Below, one piece after another: positions 46,338-55,696 of a stretch of DNA of 64,000 bases. The notes beneath the pieces are model-generated. The model was not told the DNA's origin. It did not search any database and was given only the letters and a program-made list of their open reading frames with translations. The DNA is from Ditibartonella choladocola. GTDB lineage: Bacteria > Pseudomonadota > Alphaproteobacteria > Rhizobiales > Rhizobiaceae. Every line of letters starts with the position of its first letter. The stretch's first letter is position 1. The stretch covers positions 1,612,001-1,676,000 of the forward strand of contig NZ_CP015625.1 of the NCBI RefSeq assembly GCF_002007565.1, in the 5' to 3' direction. Position numbers and translations under genes: made by a program.

Positions 46338-47741
46338 ATGGTTGTTATAGCCGAACACAGAGAAAATCAGAAAAAAGAATCCCGAAAGGCCGCAGCGAGC
46401 GGTTGGATCGGTTCGACACTTGAATATTATGATTTTTTTATTTATGCGATGGCTGCATCCTTCGTATTTCCAACACTTTTTTTCCCTACCGGAAATCCTA
46501 CAATCGGCATCATTGCGTCATTGGCCACTTACGGTGTTGGCTATGTAGCACGTCCTGTCGGGGCTTTTTATCTTGGACAATGGGGAGATCGTTTCGGCCG
46601 GAAAAGTGTGCTCATTCTCTGTATGTTTTTAATGGGAATATCCACTATCGGTGTCGGTTTACTACCAACCTATCAGCAGGTCGGCATTCTCGCACCTATT
46701 TTACTTGTATTCTTGAGACTTGTTCAAGGTTTCGCGGTTGCAGGTGAAATGTCGGGAGCCGGATCACTCATTCTCGAACAGGCTCCGCTGGGACAACGAA
46801 ACTTTTATGCAAGCTTTGCGCAACAAGGTATAAGCTTTGGTCAATTATTGGCTGCCGGTATATTTATTCCCTTTGCTTCGTTCCTTTCAAATGATGCCTT
46901 CATGTCATGGGGATGGCGCATACCGTTTCTTCTTTCTGTCTTGCTCATTATTGCGGGTTTGCTCATCCGTCGCCATGTCAGTGAAACAAAGATTTTCACG
47001 GAAGCCGAAAAAGAACACCATAAAGTTCGCGCACCGATTCATAATGCTATCCGGTACCATTGGAAGGATATGGTAAAAGTCAGCTTGATGTCGCTGAACA
47101 ATGTGGTTCCGGTCGTTATCACGGTTTTTGGTGGCGCTTATGCTACACAGGCAGCCTATGGCATCAATATCGAGAAGCAATCCTTTCTCTGGATTACATT
47201 ATTGGCAAATGTCGTAGCTGTCATCATCAGTCCATTCGTCGGAATGCTTTCCGACCGGATCGGCCGACGTCCTGTGGCGATCTTCGGATTGTTGGGATCG
47301 GGTGCGATGTGCTATTTTTTTCTCGAGGCAATCAGCCAGCACAACGTTTTCATGGCAATCATATATGCTATTGTCGGATGGGGTCTCATCTTCCAATGCT
47401 TCAACGCTGTCTATCCTTGTTATTATCCGGAATTATTTCCTGCTGAAGTACGTGTAACAGCTGTGGCTATTTCCAATAATATCGGCGTTCCGATCTCGTC
47501 ACTTCTGGCATCGGTGTTTGCTATTATTGCTCCTCCGGGTGCCCACAATATTCCTCTTACCATCGGTTTGGCAGGTTTTGCAGTGACTTGTATCGCGGCA
47601 TGTGCAGCCTTTCTATCGCGAGAGACTTATCGAATTCGCGTCGAAGATCTTGGTAAGCCGGATGCGCATCCGGTACCTTTCGACGAATATCATCGCTCGC
47701 GGAAGAATTCCGTTCTCCATACCATTGCAACGACCGAATGA
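46338..47741 (+). CDS. MHS-family proton symporter, shikimate/aromatic acid type
   Basis: Twelve-span major facilitator of the metabolite:H+ symporter family, 467 residues. The start GWIGSTLEYYDFFIYAMAA and the loop 2-3 motif GQWGDRFGRK are hallmarks of this family, whose members carry shikimate, alpha-ketoglutarate, proline or aromatic acids. Beside pca and AroE-like genes, shikimate, quinate or protocatechuate uptake is likely. The Shine-Dalgarno is GGGAGG. It lies directly downstream of a PcaQ-like operator and upstream of pcaB. Confidence 0.88.
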   Translation: MVVIAEHRENQKKESRKAAASGWIGSTLEYYDFFIYAMAASFVFPTLFFPTGNPTIGIIASLATYGVGYVARPVGAFYLGQWGDRFGRKSVLILCMFLMGISTIGVGLLPTYQQVGILAPILLVFLRLVQGFAVAGEMSGAGSLILEQAPLGQRNFYASFAQQGISFGQLLAAGIFIPFASFLSNDAFMSWGWRIPFLLSVLLIIAGLLIRRHVSETKIFTEAEKEHHKVRAPIHNAIRYHWKDMVKVSLMSLNNVVPVVITVFGGAYATQAAYGINIEKQSFLWITLLANVVAVIISPFVGMLSDRIGRRPVAIFGLLGSGAMCYFFLEAISQHNVFMAIIYAIVGWGLIFQCFNAVYPCYYPELFPAEVRVTAVAISNNIGVPISSLLASVFAIIAPPGAHNIPLTIGLAGFAVTCIAACAAFLSRETYRIRVEDLGKPDAHPVPFDEYHRSRKNSVLHTIATTE

Positions 47742-47821
47742 ATAGTCGTGTCATATTCTTTTCGATGCTTGGATGACGTAACATTCGATGTAAAAATCAG
47801 AGTTATTTGGAGTGTGCAATT

Positions 47822-48865
47822 TTGGAAAAACTGATTGATTGTCTGGTTGAAGACCCCGAAATTTCAAAGCTGTTTTCGATCGACGCCGAATTGCAGTCTA
47901 TGATCGATGTCGAAGCGGCTTTGGCATTTGCCCAGAAAGAAACCGGATTTATTCCCGAAGCACATGGAACCTATCTTGAAAAACTCTACGCCGGTTTCAA
48001 GCCCGATGTGGCGGCCATAAAACAGGCGATGCAACGTGATGGTGTTCCCGTTCCCGAACTCGTCAAACAACTTCGCCAAAAAGCGGGAGCGCCATTTGAT
48101 ACGTCAATCCACAAAGGTTCAACAAGTCAGGATATTGTCGACACGGCACTTATGTTGAGGTTAAAACGTGTGTTTAAAAGATTGGAACAATCTTTAAGCA
48201 TAGTTCTTCAGCAAGTTGAAGATTTGGCAAAGCGCTATGGAAAGCAAACTTATATTGCACATACACGCATGCAAATTGCCCGTCCGATGACCGTTTCCGA
48301 CAAGCTTTCCACCTGGATGAATGCACTTTTAGCCAATCAATCGAGGCTCTCCCACGCGCAGTCGACTTTTTTTACTGTTCAAACCGGCGGAGCAATCGGC
48401 AACAATTTCGATTTCGGCACGAAAAGTCGGGATATTGTTCGCTTGATGGCTGAAAGGCTTGATCTCGATTATGGAAATAGCTGGCAGACGGACCGTAGCC
48501 GGATTATCGACATTGCCGAAACATTCTGTCTGATTGCCGGAACACTCGGAAAAATCGGGCAGGATATTGTTTTAATGGCGCAAAACGAAGTTCACGCAAT
48601 CGCGCTGGCAAAAAGCGGAACATCTTCTGCAATGCCTCATAAAAACAATCCTGTTAAGGCAGAAATTCTCGTGTCTATAGCGCGGCTGCAAGCCGGACTT
48701 CTCGGCACGATTGCACAATCGCTCATCCATGAAAATGAAAGATCCGGCGCTGCCTGGAGCTTGGAATGGCTGGTTTTACCGCAAATGGCGGTGACATCGG
48801 GGGGAGCTTTGTTAGAGACGGGGAAGCTATTGGAAACAATGTCATTTCAGGAGGTCAGAACCTAA
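47822..48865 (+). CDS. pcaB: 3-carboxy-cis,cis-muconate cycloisomerase
   Basis: Fumarase/aspartase-superfamily enzyme that lactonises carboxymuconate to gamma-carboxymuconolactone. The 347-residue protein has FDTSIHKGSTSQDIVDTALM, the middle TGGAIGNNFDFG and the signature GTSSAMPHKNNPVKAE, ending in the ERSGAAWSLEWLVLPQM region of PcaB. It starts at TTG 47822 with GGAG nine bases upstream (a TTG five codons earlier would lie in that site). It is separated from pcaDCHG by about 9 kb, although it is usually in the same operon. Confidence 0.93.
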   Translation: MEKLIDCLVEDPEISKLFSIDAELQSMIDVEAALAFAQKETGFIPEAHGTYLEKLYAGFKPDVAAIKQAMQRDGVPVPELVKQLRQKAGAPFDTSIHKGSTSQDIVDTALMLRLKRVFKRLEQSLSIVLQQVEDLAKRYGKQTYIAHTRMQIARPMTVSDKLSTWMNALLANQSRLSHAQSTFFTVQTGGAIGNNFDFGTKSRDIVRLMAERLDLDYGNSWQTDRSRIIDIAETFCLIAGTLGKIGQDIVLMAQNEVHAIALAKSGTSSAMPHKNNPVKAEILVSIARLQAGLLGTIAQSLIHENERSGAAWSLEWLVLPQMAVTSGGALLETGKLLETMSFQEVRT

Positions 48866-49081
48866 TACCCGTTATCGCGAGGAGATTGCGGGAAAACGAC
48901 TGCTTACAATCAGTCGAGTAAACGAGCGGGCATTTATACGGCGCGCCGAGGAATCGCGCAAACGAATAAAGAAATAGCAGCGGAGATTGTCGGCTAACCC
49001 TCTGCCCGCCCCCTGCTGTTCTTATTGTGCATTGATATTTTTTATGAAGATGACGATCCAGTCATAAAATGGAGGAGAAAA

Positions 49082-50254
49082 ATGGTGGAAAAAACACAAG
49101 TCGTAATCATCGGTTCAGGCCCCGCAGGTTTGTTGTTAGGACAACTTCTGCACAATCAGGGGATTGAAACGATTATTCTGGAACGCAAAACTCCCGAATA
49201 TGTTCTTGGCCGCATTCGTGCCGGTATTCTCGAAAATGGTGCCCGCGAGCTCATCAACGAAGCCGGTGCAGGAAAGCGCATGGAAAGCGAAGGGCTTGTC
49301 CATCACGGGGTTATGCTGGCCTTTGACGGGCATAGCCACAGAATAGATTTCAAATCGCTGGTCTCAAGCTCGGTCATGGTTTATGGGCAAACCGAAGTAA
49401 CCCGCGATCTTATGGACAAACGCAAAGAATCGGGCGCGCCCAGTATCTATGAAGCGGAAGATGTCACGATCGACCAATATCAGGGCAATAAGGCTGTCGT
49501 CAGCTATCATAAAGGTGGAAAGAAGCACGTTATCGAATGTGATTTTATTGCCGGTTGCGACGGTTTCCATGGCGTAAGCCGGCGTACTGTATCTCAATAT
49601 GTTAAAGAATACGAGCGCGTTTACCCGTTCGGCTGGTTGGGTCTTATGGTCGACCAACCGCCGGTTTACGACGAGCTTATCTACTCGAATTCACCGCGCG
49701 GTTTCGCATTATGCTCGCAACGTTCGTTGACAAGAAGCCGTTATTATATTCAGGTTCCCCTGACAGATCATGTCGAAGATTGGACAGATGAAGCCTTTTA
49801 TGACGAATTGCGTCGCCGCATTCCCCAATCGCTCTCCGATAAATTGAAAACAGGGCCCAGTCTTGAAAAAAGCATCGCACCGCTGCGCTCGTTTGTAGCC
49901 GAACCTCTACGCTTCGATCGTCTGTTTCTTGCTGGTGATGCCGGCCACATTGTGCCGCCAACAGGCGCCAAAGGGCTTAACCTTGCAGCAAGCGATGTGC
50001 GTTATCTTTCCCATGCATTGATTGAATTTTATACCGAAAAATCGACTGCCGGAATCGATCACTATTCACAAAAAGCCTTGGCTCGTATCTGGAAAGCCGA
50101 ACGTTTTTCCTGGGCGACAACGATGATGTTGCATCGCTTTCCCGATTATAGTGCATTCGACCAGCGTATGCAGCGTACGGAATACGATTATCTTGTTTCT
50201 TCGCAATCGGCTCAAAAAGTATTTGCCGAAAACTATACCGGTCTGGCATTTTAA
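49082..50254 (+). CDS. pobA: 4-hydroxybenzoate 3-monooxygenase
   Basis: FAD- and NADPH-dependent hydroxylase that converts 4-hydroxybenzoate to protocatechuate. The 390-residue protein has the FAD motif IIGSGPAGLLLGQLL at residues 8-22, the DG motif region GCDGFHGVSR near residue 160 and GDAGHIVPPTGAKGLNLA near residue 285, with family-normal length. Start ATG follows GGAGGAGAAAA. No pobR regulator is adjacent; the position after pcaB and before an ABC importer suggests one transcription unit. Confidence 0.95.
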   Translation: MVEKTQVVIIGSGPAGLLLGQLLHNQGIETIILERKTPEYVLGRIRAGILENGARELINEAGAGKRMESEGLVHHGVMLAFDGHSHRIDFKSLVSSSVMVYGQTEVTRDLMDKRKESGAPSIYEAEDVTIDQYQGNKAVVSYHKGGKKHVIECDFIAGCDGFHGVSRRTVSQYVKEYERVYPFGWLGLMVDQPPVYDELIYSNSPRGFALCSQRSLTRSRYYIQVPLTDHVEDWTDEAFYDELRRRIPQSLSDKLKTGPSLEKSIAPLRSFVAEPLRFDRLFLAGDAGHIVPPTGAKGLNLAASDVRYLSHALIEFYTEKSTAGIDHYSQKALARIWKAERFSWATTMMLHRFPDYSAFDQRMQRTEYDYLVSSQSAQKVFAENYTGLAF

Positions 50255-50297
50255 AAATCTGCAAATCAACGGGTGAATCATAATTTCGGGAGGTATT

Positions 50298-51473
50298 ATG
50301 AATAAACTTATCACCACATTTCTCATTCTTTTCGGATTTTTATTATCCGGCGCGGCGGCCGATACGATCAAGGTCGGGATTATCGGCCCCTTTTCCGGCC
50401 CTTATGCGTTGCAGGGGAAAAATTTTAAAGCCGGAATTGATACTTATGTTGCCGACCATGGCTCCAAAATTGGTGACCACGAAATCCAGTTTGTCTATCG
50501 CGATTTGCCGCTCACCGACCCCGCTCAATCGAAGTCTCTGGCGCAGGAATTGATTGTTAAAGAAAAAGTCCAATATATTGGCGGCTTTTTCTTCACACCC
50601 AATGCTATGGCAGTGACACCCTTATTGAAACAGGGCAATGTACCTTTGGTCATCATGAACGCCGCCACCTCGACGATTATGACACAAAGTCCCTATATTG
50701 TGCGCACTTCTTTCACCCAATGGCAGGTCTCATATCCCTTGGGACAGGTTGCCTTTGACAAAGGGGTGAAGAAAATAACAACAGTGGTTGCCGATTATGG
50801 TCCCGGTATCGACGCTGAAACCGCATTTAAAGAAGCCTACGAAAAAGCAGGTGGAAAAATCGTTCAGTCGCTTCGCGTCCCTCTGACAACCAATGACTTC
50901 AGTCCGGTTATGCAACGCATAAAAGATTCAGGAGCAGAAGGCGTTTTTACGTTTTTACCGGCAGGCCCGACAACTTTGAGTTTTATGAAGTCATATGTCG
51001 ATAATGGCGTAAAGGCAGCCAATATGCGGTTTTTTGCTCCGGGCGATCTCGTGCAGGATGCCGATTTACCGGCTTTAGGAGAAAACGCGGTTGGTACACT
51101 CACAACGTTCCATTACACGACATCACATGACTCTGCTGAAAACCGGACCTTTGTCGAACACGCCAGAAAAGCGATCGGCAAACCGGAAGAGCTGAATTTC
51201 ACAGCTGTCGGTGCTTATGACGCGATACATGTCATTTACAAAATGATTGAAGCGACCAATGGCAAGAAAGACGCGGAAAAAGCTGTTGAAGCAGTCAAAG
51301 GAATGAGTTGGATGAGCCCCCGCGGTCCGGTGACTATCGACCCGAAAACCCGCCACATCACACAAAACATCTATTTACGGGAAGTGACGAAAGCGGAAGA
51401 CGGAACCTATTATAATAAAGAAATCCGCACCTTTGAACATCAAGATGATCCGGGCTTGAAAAACGCCGATTAA
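50298..51473 (+). CDS. Liv-type ABC transporter substrate-binding protein (PcaM-like)
   Basis: Periplasmic type-I binding protein, 391 residues, with a signal peptide (MNKLITTFLILFGFLLSGAA, cleavage after AAA region). The start of the mature protein TIKVGIIGPFSGPYALQG is the usual leucine-type binding-protein motif. Family members carry branched-chain amino acids or aromatic acids. Next to pobA and pca genes, a protocatechuate/hydroxybenzoate binding protein like rhizobial PcaM is more likely. It heads a five-gene importer. Confidence 0.88.
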   Translation: MNKLITTFLILFGFLLSGAAADTIKVGIIGPFSGPYALQGKNFKAGIDTYVADHGSKIGDHEIQFVYRDLPLTDPAQSKSLAQELIVKEKVQYIGGFFFTPNAMAVTPLLKQGNVPLVIMNAATSTIMTQSPYIVRTSFTQWQVSYPLGQVAFDKGVKKITTVVADYGPGIDAETAFKEAYEKAGGKIVQSLRVPLTTNDFSPVMQRIKDSGAEGVFTFLPAGPTTLSFMKSYVDNGVKAANMRFFAPGDLVQDADLPALGENAVGTLTTFHYTTSHDSAENRTFVEHARKAIGKPEELNFTAVGAYDAIHVIYKMIEATNGKKDAEKAVEAVKGMSWMSPRGPVTIDPKTRHITQNIYLREVTKAEDGTYYNKEIRTFEHQDDPGLKNAD

Positions 51474-51496
51474 ACGCGTTTTTGAGGGAGGAACTT

Positions 51497-52360
51497 ATGG
51501 AAACTTTAGCGAGCATTGCGATTGACGCTTTTGCCTATGGAACAGTTCTTTTTATTATTTCCATCGGGCTTTCTGTCACGCTCGGACTCATGCGCGTGGT
51601 TAATCTCGCGCATGGTGCTTTTGCCATGATCGGGGGATACCTAGCCTCTTACGGCGTTACCGAACTGAGGCTCCATTACTTTGTTGCAATGATCCTTGCA
51701 ATTGTTCTGACAATTCTTATTGCCATTCCCGCCGAACGGTTTCTCTATCGCAAAATTTATGGCGCGCCGGAACTCACACAGGTGTTAATGACAATCGGCA
51801 TCACCTTTCTTGTCATCGGAGTGACAAATTATGTCGCAGGTCCGACGTTGAAGACCATCCCCTTACCCGATTTTCTAACCGGAGCGGTCGACATCGGTTT
51901 TCGTGCATTGCCGAAACAACGTCTGTTTCTGATCGTCACCGGCATGGTTGTTGCGGCAGGCTTATGGTTTCTCATCGAAAAAACCAATTTCGGAATAAAA
52001 TTACGCGCTGCTGTCGATAACGCCAATATGGCTCAAGTTCTGGGAATAAGAACGCAAGTCATTTATGCGGTAAGCTTCGCCATTGCTATCGGCCTTGCTG
52101 CAATGGGTGGAATCATCGGTTCCGAACTCCTTCCGCTCGACCCCTATTATGCGATGCGTTATATGGTTGTATTTCTGGTGGTTGTTTCCATCGGCGGTGC
52201 CGGTTCCATTCCCGGCGCACTTTTTTCCAGCCTGTTACTCGGTGTCATTGACACAACCGGACGATATATCGCGCCGGAATTCGGTGAATTTTTCTTTTAT
52301 TTTGCTGTTATCTTCATTGTTACACTGTTTCCTCGCGGACTAGCCGGCAGGATGAAATAA
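51497..52360 (+). CDS. Liv-type ABC transporter permease, LivH family (PcaN/PcaV-like)
   Basis: Inner-membrane permease, 287 residues, with about eight hydrophobic spans. SIGLSVTLGLMRVVNLAHGAF is the standard LivH-type opening and the region GIIGSELLPLDPYYAM follows the family. The ATG at 51497 is chosen because GAGGGAGGAAC lies in front of it. It is 23 bases after the binding-protein gene and abuts the second permease. Confidence 0.9.
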   Translation: METLASIAIDAFAYGTVLFIISIGLSVTLGLMRVVNLAHGAFAMIGGYLASYGVTELRLHYFVAMILAIVLTILIAIPAERFLYRKIYGAPELTQVLMTIGITFLVIGVTNYVAGPTLKTIPLPDFLTGAVDIGFRALPKQRLFLIVTGMVVAAGLWFLIEKTNFGIKLRAAVDNANMAQVLGIRTQVIYAVSFAIAIGLAAMGGIIGSELLPLDPYYAMRYMVVFLVVVSIGGAGSIPGALFSSLLLGVIDTTGRYIAPEFGEFFFYFAVIFIVTLFPRGLAGRMK

Positions 52361-53350
52361 ATGTCGAATATAACCATATTACAAGCAGCCCCGAACCGCG
52401 ACCGTTCTATACTATCGGCTATTGGTGTTATTGCGCTAGTTACCGCTGCGGTTTATTTCTTCTTTCCCGATAATCTTGCACTTTTCACGCGGATTATCTC
52501 TATTGCTTTGCTCGTCCTGTCATTGGATCTGGTAACCGGTTATTGTGGAATAGCCACACTTGGCCACGCCGCACTTTTTGGTGCCGGTGCATATGCTGCC
52601 GGCATCGCTTCGGTGCGCTTTTCCATAACAGATCCGATTTTAATGACAATCATAGGCCTCTTTGCAGGTGCCCTAGCAGGATTTTTTTCTGCAATGATTA
52701 TCCTTCGGGCGAAAGGTCTGGCGCAATTGGTTCTCTCTATTGCCGTGGTTCACCTATTTCACGAATTTGCCAACAAAGCATCGTCATGGACAGGCGGCAG
52801 CGATGGCCTTTCGGGGATTACGGTAAGCCCCCTCTTCGGTATGTTCGAGTTCGATTTGTGGGGTGTGACAGCATTCTTCTATGCCGCCACTTTGCTGGTT
52901 GTGGTTCTCGTTTTGCTTAACCTCATTGTGCGGTCGCCTTTCGGTATGTTGTGTCGCGGCATTAAAGAGGACCCGGTCCGCATCGAAGCCATGGGAGCGT
53001 CTGTCCGGTCGAATGAAATGGTTATGTTTATCATCTCCGGTGCCGTTGCCGGTATTGGTGGAGCGTTAAACGCAATTTCCACCGAGGTGGTCGGTTTGGA
53101 CAGTCTGAGCTTTACAATGTCGGCAGAAGCATTGGTTATGCTTGTTATCGGAGGAACCGGAACACTCTATGGTGCGCTCATTGGTTCGGCTGCTTACCTC
53201 TGGTTTGAAAATATTATCTCCGCTATCAATCCGTTTTACTGGATGTCGATTGTCGGAATATTGTTGATTGTTGTTGTCCTTTTTGCACCAAAAGGCCTTT
53301 TCGGACTTTTCACCCGATGGCTAAACCGCATAAGGGGAAGTGAAAAATGA
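52361..53350 (+). CDS. Liv-type ABC transporter permease, LivM family (PcaN/PcaV-like)
   Basis: Second inner-membrane permease, 329 residues. It contains VTGYCGIATLGHAALFGAGA near residue 58, the LivM signature, and ends with a basic tail. It begins immediately after the stop of the previous permease and overlaps the next ATPase gene by ATGA, so the transporter genes are tightly coupled. Confidence 0.9.
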   Translation: MSNITILQAAPNRDRSILSAIGVIALVTAAVYFFFPDNLALFTRIISIALLVLSLDLVTGYCGIATLGHAALFGAGAYAAGIASVRFSITDPILMTIIGLFAGALAGFFSAMIILRAKGLAQLVLSIAVVHLFHEFANKASSWTGGSDGLSGITVSPLFGMFEFDLWGVTAFFYAATLLVVVLVLLNLIVRSPFGMLCRGIKEDPVRIEAMGASVRSNEMVMFIISGAVAGIGGALNAISTEVVGLDSLSFTMSAEALVMLVIGGTGTLYGALIGSAAYLWFENIISAINPFYWMSIVGILLIVVVLFAPKGLFGLFTRWLNRIRGSEK

Positions 53351-54096
53351 GCAAGATTTTCGAGGTCTCGAACCTGAAAAAGAGTTTTGGCGGTTTGACA
53401 GTAACGGACAATGTTTCAATGGGGTTGGCTAAAGGCGATCGCGTTGCATTGATTGGCCCCAATGGTGCAGGCAAAACAACTTTCGTCAATCTGGTAACCG
53501 GTCACCTCAGGCCTGACAGTGGCGGCGTTTTTCTCGACAACGAAAATATCACGTCTGTAAATGCAATTTCACGCGTACGGAAAGGACTGGTGCGAAGTTT
53601 CCAGATTACCCGCTTGTTCCGCGATATGACTCCGGAAGAACATATTGCGCTTGCATTATTACAAGTGGAAGGAAAAGCCCGCTATATATTTGGCAATTAT
53701 CGTCGCATGTCCCATATTATGGACGAAATCTATGAAATCCTTTCCACGCTCGGCTTGCAAACGCTCGCAAGGATAAAGGTTGCCAATCTGGCCTATGGGC
53801 AACAACGCTTGCTTGAAATCGCTTTGGCTTTGGCTTTGCGCCCCAAAGTTTTACTGTTGGATGAACCGGCCGCCGGTGTACCGCAAAGTGAAACCGGACG
53901 CATTGAAGATGCTCTTGCCAGTTTACCGGAAGATCTTTCTGTTCTCATGATCGAACATGACATGGATCTTGTGTTCAGATTTGCAAGCCGCGTCATAGTC
54001 CTTGCCGCAGGTGCAGTGATATTTGACGGTTCACCGGAAGATGTTGTCAACAATGCGCGTGTGCGCGTTGCCTATTTGGGGAGTTATGCGCAATGA
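53347..54096 (+). CDS. Liv-type ABC transporter ATPase, LivG family (PcaW-like)
   Basis: Cytoplasmic ATPase, 249 residues. Walker A is GPNGAGKTT, the signature region is LAYGQQRLLEIALAL (a common LivG variant of LSGGQ) and Walker B is VLLLDEPAAGV, with the switch His in IEHDMDLVF. It overlaps both neighbours by ATGA. Confidence 0.92.
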   Translation: MSKIFEVSNLKKSFGGLTVTDNVSMGLAKGDRVALIGPNGAGKTTFVNLVTGHLRPDSGGVFLDNENITSVNAISRVRKGLVRSFQITRLFRDMTPEEHIALALLQVEGKARYIFGNYRRMSHIMDEIYEILSTLGLQTLARIKVANLAYGQQRLLEIALALALRPKVLLLDEPAAGVPQSETGRIEDALASLPEDLSVLMIEHDMDLVFRFASRVIVLAAGAVIFDGSPEDVVNNARVRVAYLGSYAQ

Positions 54097-54809
54097 CGGC
54101 ATTATCGTTAAAAATAGAGCAGCTTGAAGCCGGTTACGGGCCAACGAAAGTCATAGAAAACGTCAGCTTTAGCGTGGACAAAGGCTCCCGTCTTGCCATT
54201 TTGGGAAGAAATGGCGTGGGGAAAACAACGTTATTTGCCTCAATCGCGGGCCTCACACGCTATCTGGGCGGGCGCATCATGTTGGGTGACACCGATGTGA
54301 CACGCTTTTCGACCTCGGAAAGAGCCGTGGCAGGTCTTGGATATGTTCCACAAACGCGAGATATTTTTCCAACTCTGACCGTTGAAGAAAATCTCATGAC
54401 CGGTTTGAAAAAACGTCCTGTATCGGCAATCGAGGAAGCTTACGCCATGTTTCCGCGGCTGAAAGAAAGGCGGAAAAACCTCGGCGGACAACTCTCCGGA
54501 GGAGAGCAACAAATGCTTTCAACCGCCCGCACTATGCTGGGGCAGCCGAAAGTTCTTCTCCTTGACGAGCCGTTGGAAGGTTTGGCTCCCGTCATCTGCG
54601 AAGAATTGATGCACGCTTTTGCACAAATGGGGAAAACCCATGACATGACAGTGTTACTCGTCGAACAACGCATCGAACCGGCATTAGAGTTTGCCGAACA
54701 TGCAATCATTCTTGAACGGGGAAGAATTGCCTGGTCCGGCACACCTGTTGAATTATCCGGTCAACATGATGTTATCGAACAATTGCTTGGTGTCGGAAGT
54801 TTGCACTAG
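54093..54809 (+). CDS. Liv-type ABC transporter ATPase, LivF family (PcaX-like)
   Basis: Second ATPase of the importer, 238 residues. Walker A is GRNGVGKTT, the signature is LSGGEQQMLSTAR and Walker B is VLLLDEPLEGLAP. It completes a binding protein-permease-permease-ATPase-ATPase set. The start overlaps the stop of the LivG-type gene. No convincing terminator follows. Confidence 0.92.
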   Translation: MTALSLKIEQLEAGYGPTKVIENVSFSVDKGSRLAILGRNGVGKTTLFASIAGLTRYLGGRIMLGDTDVTRFSTSERAVAGLGYVPQTRDIFPTLTVEENLMTGLKKRPVSAIEEAYAMFPRLKERRKNLGGQLSGGEQQMLSTARTMLGQPKVLLLDEPLEGLAPVICEELMHAFAQMGKTHDMTVLLVEQRIEPALEFAEHAIILERGRIAWSGTPVELSGQHDVIEQLLGVGSLH

Positions 54810-55173
54810 TTTTGCCACCGCTGCCGGTTTTGGAAAACAGAGATTATGAGTTTCAGAAAACAGTGGTTATAAGTTCTGGAATGCAGTGTTACGTAAGGGA
54901 AATAGGATTCTCGCCTCTGTAAGAAGAACCCATTGCAGAAAAAGCGTGGAATTGATGAAAAATAATTCCAAAAATCAATATCTTGGACAAGCATCCACGC
55001 TCTTACTATAATCATTCGACCAGTGAACCTTTATAAGCCCGTTTCCAGGCCGCAAATCGCGAAATAAACCGGCTGGTGTAGAATTACAGTAACAGGATGA
55101 ATCCGTTTTGTTGTCGGCATCACCATAGAGGCTGTAACCGAGTGATAACAGTCGGGCGCATCTATCCGGATGC
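54810..55173. other. Intergenic region, ABC importer to GNAT gene
   Basis: About 360 bases between convergent genes. No clear terminator, repeat or RNA gene was seen. Confidence 0.5.
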
Positions 55174-55695
55174 TCAGTCCCAACGTTCGATCATAACATC
55201 ATTATAGCTCACCGGCGAGAAGCCGCATTTCTGGTAAAGCTGCAAGGCTCGCGGGCTATCCAACGTATTGGTTTGTATAATGACCTTGTCAGGATTTTTT
55301 TCCCACACAGAATGCAAAATTTCATTGAAAAAGAAATAGGATAACCCCCTACCCTGATAATCCGGAACAAGGCCGAAATAGACTATTTCGGCGGATTTCG
55401 GCAATTCTTTCAGATTTGTTTCTGCAAATCCTGCCGGACAACCATCGACATAAAGAATATGTATAACGGTATTTTCAGACTGTATAAGCTCGCGCAACGC
55501 ATCATCGGTCATCTTGCGGCGTACATTCCAGTGATGCGCCTTGCCAATTTGTTCATAAAGATAACGATAGAAATGAACCGGCATATGATAGGCACGCATG
55601 ATTGCAATTTGCATATTGAGCGGCGACGGCACGGTTATGTTCGGTCGCTCGTGCATTTCCAGATGTGTGACGCGCGCATTGAGAAAATGTGGCAT
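55174..55695 (-). CDS. GNAT family N-acetyltransferase
   Basis: Acetyl-CoA-dependent acyltransferase fold, 173 residues. The acetyl-CoA loop reads VPDYQGRGLSYFF near residue 118, with the Q/RxxGxG/A pattern and EIVYFGLVPDYQG strand before it, and the C-terminal LYQKCGFSPV motif. The substrate is unknown. The ATG at 55695, one base after the sseA stop, is preferred; an ATG at 55710 overlapping sseA is possible. It probably shares the sseA transcript. Confidence 0.85.
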   Translation of the reverse strand: MPHFLNARVTHLEMHERPNITVPSPLNMQIAIMRAYHMPVHFYRYLYEQIGKAHHWNVRRKMTDDALRELIQSENTVIHILYVDGCPAGFAETNLKELPKSAEIVYFGLVPDYQGRGLSYFFFNEILHSVWEKNPDKVIIQTNTLDSPRALQLYQKCGFSPVSYNDVMIERWD

Positions 55696-55696
55696 A

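Noticed and set aside
48866-48999. Open frame in register after the pcaB stop, as if pcaB were truncated
   Set aside because: PcaB already has the normal length and ends after the usual LEWLVLPQM region; the continuation has no recognisable similarity.
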